A stretch of 64,000 bases of DNA from an uncultured Clostridia bacterium. GTDB lineage: Bacteria; Bacillota; Clostridia; Christensenellales; Borkfalkiaceae. The DNA is taken from positions 1 to 64,000 of the forward strand of contig CANRNE010000006.1 of the NCBI GenBank assembly GCA_947631925.1, read 5' to 3'. Position numbers and translations under genes: made by a program. The notes beneath the pieces are model-generated. The model worked only from the letters and a program-made list of their open reading frames with translations, had not been told where the DNA came from and made no database searches. This document shows, piece by piece, positions 1-7,665 of the stretch (position 1 is its first letter; every line of letters begins with the position of its first letter).

Positions 1-2
1 TC

Positions 3-74
3 TTCTCCTTCCTCATTCCCATGCTGCGCCTTCGCTACATCAAGCCCACCAACGTCATCAAAGCCAAGGAATGA
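3..74 (+). CDS. C-terminal tail of an ABC transporter permease (partial)
   Basis: Only the last 23 codons lie in the window, ending at TGA. The end, an arginine-rich turn followed by KPTNVIKAKE, matches the usual C-terminus of FtsX/MacB-type permeases, where a final membrane helix is followed by K-P-x-x-x-I-x-A/G-K-E. The complete ABC fusion protein later in this window ends almost identically ([10 protein letters not shown]). The rest of the gene is upstream of the window, so substrate and domain layout cannot be judged. Confidence 0.6.
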   Translation, partial: FSFLIPMLRLRYIKPTNVIKAKE

Positions 75-90
75 CCGTAAAATTTGCCCC

Positions 91-116
91 AAAAGCGCAC
101 CCCTCGGTGCGCTTTT
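91..116 (+). terminator. Rho-independent terminator after the partial ABC permease
   Basis: A perfect 10-bp stem AAAAGCGCAC/GTGCGCTTTT with a 6-nt loop follows the stop codon by 16 nt. The downstream arm supplies the T-run and the A-rich upstream arm allows termination in both directions. Confidence 0.75.
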
Positions 117-206
117 GGCATGCTCTTTCCCTCCCCCTTTTCTTGCAAAAAATGGGGTCTTTGCTCTCTTGCATCAAACGGGCAAGTGAGCGGTGAAAAT
201 TCCGTC

Positions 207-237
207 GTCATACGGGGTAGTCCTCTCCGCATACAAT
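207..237 (+). promoter_or_regulatory. Possible sigma-E-type promoter of yqfC-yqfD
   Basis: GTCATACG and CATACAAT are separated by 15 nt. The -10 element is identical to the classical Bacillus sigma-E -10 (CATACAAT), and the -35 retains the GTCATA core. The site ends 7 nt before the yqfC start codon, so if used, the leader would be extremely short. In Bacillus yqfC and yqfD belong to the mother-cell sporulation programme, which fits. Recognition by a sigma-E homologue here is inference. Confidence 0.45.
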
Positions 238-244
238 AGGGCAA

Positions 245-502
245 ATGAGATTTCTCGATGAAATTCAGCGCTTGCTCGGCGCGGAGGGGGAGACCTCGCG
301 CGTGCAATACACCGTCGTGGACGGCAAGGGGGGCTACTTCCAGAACGTGAAGCGGCTCCCCGAATTTTCCTCGTCCGCAATCGTCCTGCGCGGGCGAAAG
401 GGGGCGGTGCGCGTGGAGGGAGAACATCTCACCCTCGGGAAATACGCGCTCGGCGACGTCGCCGTCTTCGGCAGTATCACCTCGGTGAGGCGGGAAGAAT
501 GA
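245..502 (+). CDS. yqfC: Sporulation protein YqfC
   Basis: The 85-residue product is a YabP/YqfC-family protein, a small beta-rich fold made in the mother cell during sporulation. The family pattern is visible as an N-terminal acidic helix, then short beta strands around FQNVKRLPEFSSSAIVLRG and a closing LGDVAVFGSITSVRREE. The length is close to other YqfC proteins (about 90-95). The stop overlaps the ATG of yqfD by four bases (ATGA), implying translational coupling. A sigma-E-like promoter lies directly upstream. The biochemical role of the family is not established. Confidence 0.85.
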   Translation: MRFLDEIQRLLGAEGETSRVQYTVVDGKGGYFQNVKRLPEFSSSAIVLRGRKGAVRVEGEHLTLGKYALGDVAVFGSITSVRREE

Positions 503-1344
503 ATTTGGGTTCGGTGGAGATTTGCATCGAGAGTCTGAGCGCACACCGCGCCGTCGAGAAGCTCTCCCGCGGGGGCGTGGAGGTACTTTCCGCGGAAAAT
601 CCGCAAAAAAACCGCATAGTTTTGCGCGTTGCCGCACGGGATATGCGAAAAAGTTTTGCAATTTTGCGCGGCGCGTGTTATAATATAAAGGGTGTGCGTC
701 CCCGCGGACTCGCGCGGGCAAAGGAAATTCTCATCCGTTCGGCGGGTCTTCTCGTCGGGGCGGTGTTCTTCGCCGTCGCCGTATTTTTTGCGATGGGGCG
801 CGTGCTCAAGGTGGAAATTGTCGGGAGCGGCGCATACTACGAACGGGAGGTGCGCGCCATCTTAAAGGAGGAGGGCGTGGGATTTTTCTCCCCCCTTCCC
901 AAGAGTTCGGGCGCGGTGACTGCCCGCATTCTCTCCCTTCCCCGCGTGGAATTCTGCTCGCTCAGCGGCGTGGGCGGCGTGCTCACCGTCCGCGTGGAGT
1001 GTGCGGAGGAGCTCGAAGTGCGCCCCGCCCTTCCCCTGCTTTCCCCCGCAGACGGCACCCTCGAGGAGCTCATCGTCCTTCGCGGCACCCCGCTTGTCTC
1101 CGTCGGAGAACGGGTGAGCGCGGGGCAGGAGCTCGTCTCTCCCGCGGCGGAGGGAAGCGCCGTCATCGCAACGGCCACGGTGTCCTTTCCCGTCTCGAGG
1201 GAGTATGCGCTCGGGGAGGGGGCGGCACGGGCGCAGGCGTTTCTCGATTTCGGGGAGATTTCCGCCCTGCATATGACAAAAACAAGTTCGGGCTGGCTCG
1301 TCGAGGGCGTCGCAAGGAAGACGGCTGCGTGCGGGCTCGGATAA
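499..1344 (+). CDS. yqfD: Sporulation protein YqfD
   Basis: The 281-residue protein matches the YqfD family. It has an N-terminal cytosolic segment of about 75 residues, one strong transmembrane helix at about residues 78-98 (LLVGAVFFAVAVFFAMGRV), and an extracytoplasmic beta-rich part beginning VLKVEIVGSGAYYEREVRAILKEEGV. Many YqfD proteins are nearer 400 residues, so this one is short at its C-terminus, though it stops cleanly 9 nt before phoH. It is coupled to yqfC by ATGA overlap. The role is presumed to be in spore development at the mother-cell side; the mechanism is unknown. Confidence 0.82.
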   Translation: MNLGSVEICIESLSAHRAVEKLSRGGVEVLSAENPQKNRIVLRVAARDMRKSFAILRGACYNIKGVRPRGLARAKEILIRSAGLLVGAVFFAVAVFFAMGRVLKVEIVGSGAYYEREVRAILKEEGVGFFSPLPKSSGAVTARILSLPRVEFCSLSGVGGVLTVRVECAEELEVRPALPLLSPADGTLEELIVLRGTPLVSVGERVSAGQELVSPAAEGSAVIATATVSFPVSREYALGEGAARAQAFLDFGEISALHMTKTSSGWLVEGVARKTAACGLG

Positions 1345-1353
1345 GGAGGGTTC

Positions 1354-2340
1354 TTGATACAGACGGTAGAGACGGGTTCGTTGGAACGGCTCGGAAAAGT
1401 ACTCGGCGTATTTGACGCAAATCTCGATACAGTCGCGCGGGAGACGGGCGTCTCGGCGCGCGTGGAGGGGACAAGCATCGTCCTCGAGGGAGAGGAAGAA
1501 GCGGCAACCGTAGCCGCCGAGGTCATAAAGAGTCTGTTAAGGACGGTGGAAGCGGGCGAGGAAATCGACAAGACCCGCCTTTTGTACTGCATCGAACTCG
1601 CACGCGAGGGGCATGCCTCGGACATCGAGGGCATCATGACGGGCGTCGTCGCCGTCACCTCCCGCGGGAAGCCCGTCAAATGCAAGACGGTGGGGCAGAA
1701 GGCATATGTCGACGCCGTCCGCAGTCATACGGTGACCTTCGGGCTGGGGCCCGCAGGCACGGGGAAGACCTACCTTGCCGTCTGCCTTGCCGCGGCGGCA
1801 TACAAGGGGAAAGAGGTCGAGAAGATTATTCTCACCCGTCCCGCCGTCGAGGCGGGCGAAAAGCTCGGCTTCCTTCCCGGGGACTTGCAGACCAAAGTCG
1901 ACCCCTATCTTCGGCCGCTCTATGACGCCCTGCGCGACCTCTTCGGCCCCGAAACCTATGCAAAACTCATGGAGAAGGGCAACATCGAAGTCGCACCCCT
2001 CGCCTACATGCGGGGCAGGACGCTCTCGGACGCCTTTGTCATTCTCGACGAGGCACAGAACGCGACGCGGGAGCAGATGAAGATGTTCCTGACGCGCCTC
2101 GGAGAGGGGAGCAGAATGGTCGTCACGGGCGACCTCACCCAGACCGACCTTCCCGAGGGCAAGACGAGCGGGCTCCGCCACGCCGTGAAAATTCTCGAAA
2201 ATGTGGAGGACATCGGCGTCGTCCGTCTCACGGAGAAGGACGTCGTGCGCCATCCGCTCGTGTCGAAAATCGTGCGCGCCTATGAGGCGGACGAGAACAG
2301 AAAATCAGAGGAAAAACGCAAGAAGGGGGAGAAAAAGTGA
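1354..2340 (+). CDS. phoH: PhoH-family ATPase (PhoH-like)
   Basis: The 328-residue protein has the PhoH layout: an N-terminal KH-like region (residues 1-110) followed by a RecA-like ATPase. Walker A is GPAGTGKTYLA near residue 132 and Walker B is FVILDEAQNATREQM near residue 230, a hallmark of the family. The likely start is TTG after GGAGGG; the spacing is tight, so a second TTG nine codons further in is possible. PhoH proteins cluster with ybeY and era in Bacillota, as here, and are thought to act in RNA metabolism. The stop overlaps the GTG of the next gene. Confidence 0.9.
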   Translation: MIQTVETGSLERLGKVLGVFDANLDTVARETGVSARVEGTSIVLEGEEEAATVAAEVIKSLLRTVEAGEEIDKTRLLYCIELAREGHASDIEGIMTGVVAVTSRGKPVKCKTVGQKAYVDAVRSHTVTFGLGPAGTGKTYLAVCLAAAAYKGKEVEKIILTRPAVEAGEKLGFLPGDLQTKVDPYLRPLYDALRDLFGPETYAKLMEKGNIEVAPLAYMRGRTLSDAFVILDEAQNATREQMKMFLTRLGEGSRMVVTGDLTQTDLPEGKTSGLRHAVKILENVEDIGVVRLTEKDVVRHPLVSKIVRAYEADENRKSEEKRKKGEKK

Positions 2341-3845
2341 AGATTTTCGCCAACAAAACACTCAAAGAGGAGCGGAAAGAGGAGCGCGGAAAACTCGTCG
2401 CGGCGGGTTTTTTGTTCGCCGCCTGCTATCTCTTCATTCTGCTCTGCACCTTCATCCTTCTCGTCGTCCGCGGCGGGGCGGGCTGGAAGGAGTACATCGC
2501 CGCCAACTATGAGAGGGAGATTTCGCTCGTTCTCAGTCTCTTCGTGCTCACCGCCATCATCTACCTCTACTTCTACTTCGAGGACAGAAAATTCCTCTGC
2601 GCACCGGGGAATATCCTGCTCTTTTTCACCATTCTCACCTTCACGGGGATTGTATGCACCGTCTGGAGCGAGCTCGTCACGCCCTATTATTACACCCGTC
2701 CCTATGCCCTGTTTGCGCTCCTCTGCCTCTTCCTCATGGGGAGAAGGCACGCGCTCTTCCTCAACGCCGTATTCGTGCTCTTCATGTTCTCCCTCGACAT
2801 CTTCGCGGGGGACATGGTGAGCGTCACCGATATCCGTATTTACTCCACCCTGCTCATCGGCTTTGCCGACGGCACGCTCGCGGTCTTCTTGTCGAGCAAG
2901 GTGCGCACCCGTCTCCGCCTTCTCCTCGTCGGCGTATTCCTGTCCGTGCCCACCATGCTCGCCGTCTTTATCTTTCAGATTCCCATCGCCGAGAACGACG
3001 TCATCGACTATTTCTCCGCCGCGGGTTTTCAGGTGCTCGGCTGCCTCACGTCCACCGTGCTCGCCCTCGCGTTCATGCCTGTCTTCGAGGGAATCTTCAA
3101 CCGCCTGACGCCCTTCCGTCTGCGCGAACTCACGAGCACGAATGCGCCCATCCTCGTCCGACTCAGAGAGGAGGCGCCCGGGACCTTCAACCACTCCCTC
3201 ATCGTCGCCCAGCTCGCCGAGACCTGCGCCGTCGCGATAGGGGAGAATGCCGAACTTGCCCGCGCCGCGGCATACTACCATGACGTCGGCAAGCTCAAGC
3301 AGCCCGACTGCTTCACCGAAAATCAGACCGATTACAACATCCATGACGAGATTACGCCAGAGCTCTCCGCGGACATCATCCGCTCGCACGCCAAGGACGG
3401 CTATGAGCTCATCTTGAAGGCCCACCTACCCAAAGTGATTGCCGACGTCGCCCTCGAGCACCACGGCACCCTGCCCATCAAGTACTTCTATGACAAGGCG
3501 GTCCGCTATGCGGGGGACGCGGATATCAAGGATTTCTCCTATCTCGGACCCACGCCGCGCACGAGAATCGCCGCCATCGTCATGGTCGCCGACGCGGTGG
3601 AGGCCGCAACCCGTGCGAGCGCCGACCGCTCTCCCGACAACGTGGAGAAGGTGTGCCGCTCCATCATCGAGGAGCGCATGGACCTCGACCAGTTTGACAA
3701 CTGCGACATCTCGATGCGGGAGCTGAACGTCATCAAACAGACGCTCGTCGAGGCGCTCTCCGGCGTCCATCACCACCGCGTGGAGTATCCCTCCATCCGC
3801 TTCAACCGCGACAGAAAGGCCGTCAAGGAGGACAAAGATGAGTAA
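2337..3845 (+). CDS. pgpH: PgpH/YqfF-type HD-domain membrane phosphodiesterase, short form
   Basis: PgpH degrades the second messenger c-di-AMP at the membrane. The first 250 residues hold about seven hydrophobic helices (from FLFAACYLFILLCTF to FQVLGCLTSTVLALAFMPV). An HD domain follows with FNHSLIVAQLAE, YYHDVGKLKQP and LEHHGTLPIKYFY, giving the metal-binding His and Asp residues. At 502 residues it is about 200 shorter than Bacillus YqfF because the large extracellular 7TMR-HDED input domain between the first two helices is missing. The start is GTG inside the phoH stop, and the gene overlaps ybeY by 8 nt. Confidence 0.85.
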   Translation: MKIFANKTLKEERKEERGKLVAAGFLFAACYLFILLCTFILLVVRGGAGWKEYIAANYEREISLVLSLFVLTAIIYLYFYFEDRKFLCAPGNILLFFTILTFTGIVCTVWSELVTPYYYTRPYALFALLCLFLMGRRHALFLNAVFVLFMFSLDIFAGDMVSVTDIRIYSTLLIGFADGTLAVFLSSKVRTRLRLLLVGVFLSVPTMLAVFIFQIPIAENDVIDYFSAAGFQVLGCLTSTVLALAFMPVFEGIFNRLTPFRLRELTSTNAPILVRLREEAPGTFNHSLIVAQLAETCAVAIGENAELARAAAYYHDVGKLKQPDCFTENQTDYNIHDEITPELSADIIRSHAKDGYELILKAHLPKVIADVALEHHGTLPIKYFYDKAVRYAGDADIKDFSYLGPTPRTRIAAIVMVADAVEAATRASADRSPDNVEKVCRSIIEERMDLDQFDNCDISMRELNVIKQTLVEALSGVHHHRVEYPSIRFNRDRKAVKEDKDE

Positions 3846-4332
3846 GTTTCTCATCGACTGCGACAGCCTCCCCGCGGGGCGGCGGCGCATCCTCTCCCAA
3901 GCGCTCTCCGAGGTCTGTACCTCGGACATGCCCCTCGTGCTTGAGCTCGTGTTCGTCTCCGCAGAGGAGATAAAGACCCTCAATCGGGAAAAGCGCGGCG
4001 TGGACAGCGTCACCGACGTGTTGAGTTTTCCCGCCATGAATTTGCAGGCGGGCGCGCCTCTTTTCTCCCGCGAGCATACCGATTGCATCGAGACGGGGAA
4101 ATTTTTGCACGGGAGCAGACTGTACCTCGGCAGTGTCGCCATCTGCCGCGCACGGGCGGAGGAGCAGGCGGCGGAGTATGGGCACAGCCTGGAGCGGGAG
4201 ATTTTCTACCTCGCCGTCCACGGTGCCCTCCACTGCCTCGGCTACGACCACGAACGAGAGGACGACCGCGCCGAAATGCGCGAAAAAGAGGAATATGTCA
4301 TGAAAAAAATGCACCTCGGGAGGGGAGAATGA
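3838..4332 (+). CDS. ybeY: rRNA maturation endoribonuclease YbeY
   Basis: YbeY is a zinc-dependent single-strand RNase acting in 16S rRNA 3'-end maturation and ribosome quality control. The diagnostic motif H-G-x-L-H-L-x-G-Y-D-H is present as VHGALHCLGYDHE near residue 127, with all three metal-binding histidines. The strand DSVTDVLSFPA earlier is also typical. The length of 164 matches the family. It sits between pgpH and era, the conserved Bacillota order, and shares ATGA with era. Confidence 0.95.
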   Translation: MSKFLIDCDSLPAGRRRILSQALSEVCTSDMPLVLELVFVSAEEIKTLNREKRGVDSVTDVLSFPAMNLQAGAPLFSREHTDCIETGKFLHGSRLYLGSVAICRARAEEQAAEYGHSLEREIFYLAVHGALHCLGYDHEREDDRAEMREKEEYVMKKMHLGRGE

Positions 4333-5213
4333 GAAGCGGGACGGTCGCCGTCATCGGCAGAGCGAATGCGGGCAAGAGCACCCTCATCAACGTGCTCGTG
4401 GGGGAAAAAGTCGCCATTGTCTCCCCCAAGCCGCAGACCACGCGGGACAGAATTTTAGGCGTACTCACGCGCGAGGACTACCAGATTGCCTTCGTCGACA
4501 CGCCGGGCATCTACCGTCGGCGCAACGAGCTCACCGCGCGCATGATGAAGACGACGGAGACGACCTCTAAGGAAGTGGACGCCATCCTCTTCGTCCACGA
4601 CGGGCATGCGGGCGTCACGGAGGAGGACGTCGCCCTCATGAAAAAATACGCCTCGCTCGGGCTCCCCATGATTATCGCCTACACCAAGACGGACATCATG
4701 CCCAAGGAGAACATTCCCGCCGACGCGCAGACCCTCTTTGAGGGGGGCGTAACCGCGGACGTGTACCCCGTGTCCGCGAGACGGGGCAGAAATCTCAAAA
4801 AACTCGAGCGCGCGATTGCGGACATGCTCCCCGAGGGCGACCCGCTCTTCCCCGAGGACGTCGTCTCCGACCGCAGCGAAAAATTCATGGTCGCCGAGCT
4901 CATGCGGGAGAAGATTCTCTTAAAGTATGAGAAGGAGATTCCCCACGGCGTGGCGATTGTCGTCAATACCTTCGAGAAGCACGGAAACGGCGCATACGAG
5001 GTCAACCTCGACATCGTCTGCGAGAAGAAGAACCACAAGGCCATTCTCATCGGGAAACAGGGGCAGGCGCTCAAGGAAGTCGCCTCCTTTGCCCGCAAGG
5101 ACATGGAGAAATTCCTCGGCGCGAAAGTTTTCCTCACGGTGTACGTCAAGGTCCGCGAGGACTGGCGGGACAGCGCGCCCCTTCTCAAAGAGTTGGGCTA
5201 CGAAGAGGAATAG
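4329..5213 (+). CDS. era: GTPase Era
   Basis: Era binds the 3' end of 16S rRNA and is needed for 30S assembly. The 294-residue protein has the GTPase domain with G1 GRANAGKST, switch region KPQTTRD, G3 DTPG and a C-terminal KH domain (HKAILIGKQGQALKEVASFARKDME). G4 reads TKTD where the usual motif is NKxD, a conservative deviation. The ORF track starts earlier inside ybeY; the ATG overlapping the ybeY stop gives the correct Era N-terminus. Cotranscribed with ybeY and recO. Confidence 0.95.
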   Translation: MRSGTVAVIGRANAGKSTLINVLVGEKVAIVSPKPQTTRDRILGVLTREDYQIAFVDTPGIYRRRNELTARMMKTTETTSKEVDAILFVHDGHAGVTEEDVALMKKYASLGLPMIIAYTKTDIMPKENIPADAQTLFEGGVTADVYPVSARRGRNLKKLERAIADMLPEGDPLFPEDVVSDRSEKFMVAELMREKILLKYEKEIPHGVAIVVNTFEKHGNGAYEVNLDIVCEKKNHKAILIGKQGQALKEVASFARKDMEKFLGAKVFLTVYVKVREDWRDSAPLLKELGYEEE

Positions 5214-5249
5214 ACGTATGATTTTTGCGCATCGCCGCATACTGTTTGC

Positions 5250-5348
5250 ATGAAAGAGGGCGGAAAGAGCGCAAAGGAAATCGCATGGGAATTGTTCCGC
5301 GAGACGGGCAATTTCTCCTATTATATGCTCTATAAACGGCTGAAATAG
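5250..5348 (+). CDS. YqzL-like small protein
   Basis: This 32-codon ORF is too short for the ORF track. It encodes MKEGGKSAKEIAWELFRETGN followed by FSYYMLYKRLKK. The pattern W-x-L-F-x-x-T-G-N-x-x-x-Y-x-L-Y matches the YqzL family, tiny proteins encoded between era and recO in many Bacillota. It lies exactly there, 36 nt after era and 15 nt before recO. There is no good Shine-Dalgarno sequence, so translation may be coupled. The function of the family is unknown. Confidence 0.75.
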   Translation: MKEGGKSAKEIAWELFRETGNFSYYMLYKRLK

Positions 5349-5363
5349 CCGACGGGAAAGGAT

Positions 5364-6080
5364 ATGGACGTCAAGGCGGACGGGCTCGTGCTGCGCAGCA
5401 CGGACTACGGCGAAAACGACAAGATGGTTACCCTTCTCACCGCGGAACACGGGAAGTTGAGCGCGGCGGTGAAGGGGGTGCGAAAGGCGGGGGCGAAACT
5501 TCGGTTTGCCTGCCAGCCTTTTTGTTTCGCCGAATACGTCTTCGCGGGGCGATGCGGAAGATTCACCGTCACGCAGGCCTCCCTGCACAACGGATTTTAC
5601 GACATCCGCAACTCCGTCGAGGCATACTACGCCGCCGCGGGCATTCTCGAGGTCGCGGACGCCCTTGCGCGGGAAGAACTTCCCGCACCCACCCTGCTCG
5701 TCTGCGCGGTGGAGGCGCTCGAGGCCATCGACGGCGGGGTAGTCGCTCCCGCCCTCGCCCGTTTTTTGTTTGAGGCGGCATCCCTCGCGGGCTATCCCGT
5801 CACGGCGGAGGAACTTTGCCCCGTCTGCGGCAGAAAGATTGCGGGCAGGCGGTATTTCGACATGGCAAGCGGCTCTTTCAACTGCGCCGACTGCGCCGTC
5901 GGCGTCCCCGCAAGCCCCTCCACCCATGCCCTGTTACGCAAGTTTTCGGGCAAATCCGTCCCCGACGAGGAGACGGAAGGCGGCGCCGTCCGCGCCGTCC
6001 GCCTTCTCCGGACGTACCTCTCCTACCAGACCGATTGTCCCTTCGAAACCCTCGCCCAATCCGCCGACCTTCTCGGGTGA
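5364..6080 (+). CDS. recO: DNA repair protein RecO
   Basis: RecO loads RecA on SSB-coated single-stranded DNA with RecR. The N-terminal OB fold starts MDVKADGLVLRSTDYGENDKMVTLLTAEHGKLSAAVKGVRK-like, the standard RecO opening. The helical C-terminal domain carries the zinc motif CPVCGRKIAG...FNCADCA (about residues 151-180). The length of 238 is normal. It starts with ATG after GGAAAGG and closes the operon begun at yqfC. Confidence 0.93.
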   Translation: MDVKADGLVLRSTDYGENDKMVTLLTAEHGKLSAAVKGVRKAGAKLRFACQPFCFAEYVFAGRCGRFTVTQASLHNGFYDIRNSVEAYYAAAGILEVADALAREELPAPTLLVCAVEALEAIDGGVVAPALARFLFEAASLAGYPVTAEELCPVCGRKIAGRRYFDMASGSFNCADCAVGVPASPSTHALLRKFSGKSVPDEETEGGAVRAVRLLRTYLSYQTDCPFETLAQSADLLG

Positions 6081-6126
6081 AGAAAGGGCTGCGAGGCAAG
6101 GCCTCCCGGCGGAGGTCTTTCCCTCC

Positions 6127-6362
6127 CCCCCCTTATACCTGAAGTGGGAGGAAGCCCGCATCGCGGGCAGGTAGGGGGTGCCATTTCCAAATAATGTGCG
6201 CGAGCAAAACCACGCTTTTGCGCTGCGCGCCTCAATTTGCAACGCCACCGCAGGCTTATTGTCCGATGAAACAGTAACGCTTGTGCGGCTAAGAGCGGGA
6301 GAAGGTACGGACGCCCATCCGCTCGACGAAAAGATTTCCGCAGGAAAGATTTTCGCCGAAAC
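6127..6362 (-). repeat. Composite intergenic repeat: flank plus hairpin-ended element (copy 1)
   Basis: This fills the recO-rpmG gap. Its right part (6191-6362) is a minus-oriented copy of the ~170-bp dispersed repeat, with an end hairpin GCGCGAGCAAAACC..., a central part containing GCAGGCTTATTGTCCGATGA, and the other end hairpin CGAAAAGATTTCC/GGAAAGATTTTCG. The flanking stretch (CCCCCTTATACCTGA and GTAGGGGGTG) recurs beside the copy at 33906-34082, so the two share a larger composite unit. The centre diverges from the 31.7-kb copies. I see no convincing coding sequence. Confidence 0.7.
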
Positions 6363-6396
6363 AAAGAGAAATTTTTTATTTTTTCTTCAAAATCGA

Positions 6397-6425
6397 TTGA
6401 CAAGTCTTTCCGACTGTGGTACACT
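6397..6425 (+). promoter_or_regulatory. Sigma-A promoter of rpmG-secE-nusG
   Basis: A perfect -35 TTGACA and a -10 TACACT are separated by 17 nt, about 50 nt before the rpmG start. Confidence 0.85.
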
Positions 6426-6476
6426 CATCTTACGCACCTGACGGGGTGTAATTTTTTTGTATGGAGTTTTCACACC

Positions 6477-6641
6477 ATGGCTGTCAAATCCACGAGACTC
6501 AAGATTACCTTTGAGTGTACCGAGTGCAAGAACAGAAATTACGACAGTTTCAAGAACAAGAGGAACGATCCCGACCGTCTTGAGCTCAAGAAGTATTGCC
6601 CGACGTGCAAGAAGCACACCGTGCATAAGGAATCCAAGTAA
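6477..6641 (+). CDS. rpmG: 50S ribosomal protein L33
   Basis: This 54-residue gene is absent from the ORF track. It encodes [20 protein letters not shown]-like sequence with two CxxC pairs (CTEC and CPTC), so it is the zinc-binding C+ form of L33. [23 protein letters not shown]-like residues are typical. It precedes secE and nusG, the usual arrangement in Bacillota, and sits under a strong promoter. Confidence 0.95.
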   Translation: MAVKSTRLKITFECTECKNRNYDSFKNKRNDPDRLELKKYCPTCKKHTVHKESK

Positions 6642-6666
6642 GCGCGCGGCGCACACGGAGAAAATT

Positions 6667-6954
6667 ATGGCAAAGTCCAACGAGAAAGATCTCGACAAGA
6701 AGACGAACGAAAAGCCGAACGACAGGCCCGAGAAAAAGGATAAAAACGCCCAACCCAACGTCTTTGTCCGCATGGGCAGAAGGCTCAAGGAGACGTTCTC
6801 CGAACTTAAGCGCGTGACGTGGCCCAAACTGCCCGACGCGCTCAAGGCCACCGGCGTCGTGCTCGTCATCGTGCTCATCTTCACGGTGCTCGTGACGGGC
6901 GTCAACTACGGTTTTTCCGAACTTCTCAAGCTGCTCAGCGAAGCGGGAGCATAA
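6667..6954 (+). CDS. secE: Preprotein translocase subunit SecE
   Basis: SecE clamps the SecY channel. The 95-residue protein starts at ATG after GGAGAAAATT. The first 40 residues are a Lys/Asp/Asn-rich cytosolic tail, followed by the conserved amphipathic segment RLKETFSELKRVTWPKLPDA and one membrane helix (VVLVIVLIFTVLVTGVNYGF). This is the single-helix form normal for Gram-positive bacteria. It lies 3 nt upstream of nusG. Confidence 0.94.
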   Translation: MAKSNEKDLDKKTNEKPNDRPEKKDKNAQPNVFVRMGRRLKETFSELKRVTWPKLPDALKATGVVLVIVLIFTVLVTGVNYGFSELLKLLSEAGA

Positions 6955-6957
6955 GAG

Positions 6958-7527
6958 ATGATACCGAGCGCGGATACAGAGCCGAAGTGGTACATTCTGC
7001 ACACCTACTCGGGCTACGAGTCCATGGTGCGGGAGAGCCTTTTCCGTCTCATTGAAAACAACAATTTGAGCGACCAGATAGTGGACGTCAAGATTCCGAC
7101 GGAGCAAACCATCGAGGAGAAGGCGAACGGCAAGAAGAAAGTCGTCGAGCGCAAGCTCCTTCCCTGCTACGTCTTTATCAAGATGTGCTATTCCAACCAG
7201 CTGTGGTATCTCGTCACCAACACGAGAGGAGTCACGGGGTTCGTCGGCCCGCAGGGCCGTCCCATTCCCATGAAGGATGAGGAGATTCGCAAGATGCGCC
7301 TCGAGGACTACGTCGTGGACGCGGACTTCAAGGCGGGCGACAGGGTCTCCATCGACAACGGCCCCCTCGAGGGGTTCATCGGCACCCTCAAGGAAGTCAA
7401 CGACGAGACGCAGCGCGCCAAAGTCACCATCGTCATGTTCGGACGCGAACAGGACGTCGAGGTGGAGTATGTCCAGATGACGAAAATCTCCGCCGACGCC
7501 GTCGAGATTCCCCGCGAAGAGGACTGA
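6958..7527 (+). CDS. nusG: Transcription elongation/termination factor NusG
   Basis: NusG binds RNA polymerase and modulates pausing and termination. The 189-residue protein has the NGN domain opening KWYILHTYSGYE, the typical LLPCYVFIKM strand and RGVTGFVG, then the C-terminal KOW domain with FKAGDRVSIDNGPLEGFIGTLKEV. The length is slightly above average because of the VEIPREED tail. It is in the conserved secE-nusG-rplK-rplA order. Confidence 0.96.
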   Translation: MIPSADTEPKWYILHTYSGYESMVRESLFRLIENNNLSDQIVDVKIPTEQTIEEKANGKKKVVERKLLPCYVFIKMCYSNQLWYLVTNTRGVTGFVGPQGRPIPMKDEEIRKMRLEDYVVDADFKAGDRVSIDNGPLEGFIGTLKEVNDETQRAKVTIVMFGREQDVEVEYVQMTKISADAVEIPREED

Positions 7528-7665
7528 ATATTTCGCAAAATTTCTTTGCGCGGCAAATTGTGTGAAACGGCAAAACGCGATTTTTGCTTTTTCCGAAAAT
7601 AGCATTTCTGTGGGAGACGGTAAATTTTTCTGCCGCCAATACAACCACAAAGGAGATAAAATTTT
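7528..7665 (+). other. nusG-rplK spacer with a possible deletion derivative of the dispersed repeat
   Basis: This 138-nt spacer ends with a strong ribosome site (AAAGGAG) for rplK. Its first 70 nt resemble both ends of the dispersed repeat: ATTTCGCAAAATTTCTTTGC, then GGCAAATTGTGTGAAA and a hairpin arm TTTTTGCTTTTTCCG also found at 24103-24122. The middle of the repeat is missing. I find no clear promoter or terminator. Confidence 0.35.

Noticed and set aside
837-2253. Minus-strand ORFs opposite yqfD and phoH
   Set aside because: They mirror well-supported plus-strand genes and lack ribosome sites or domains.
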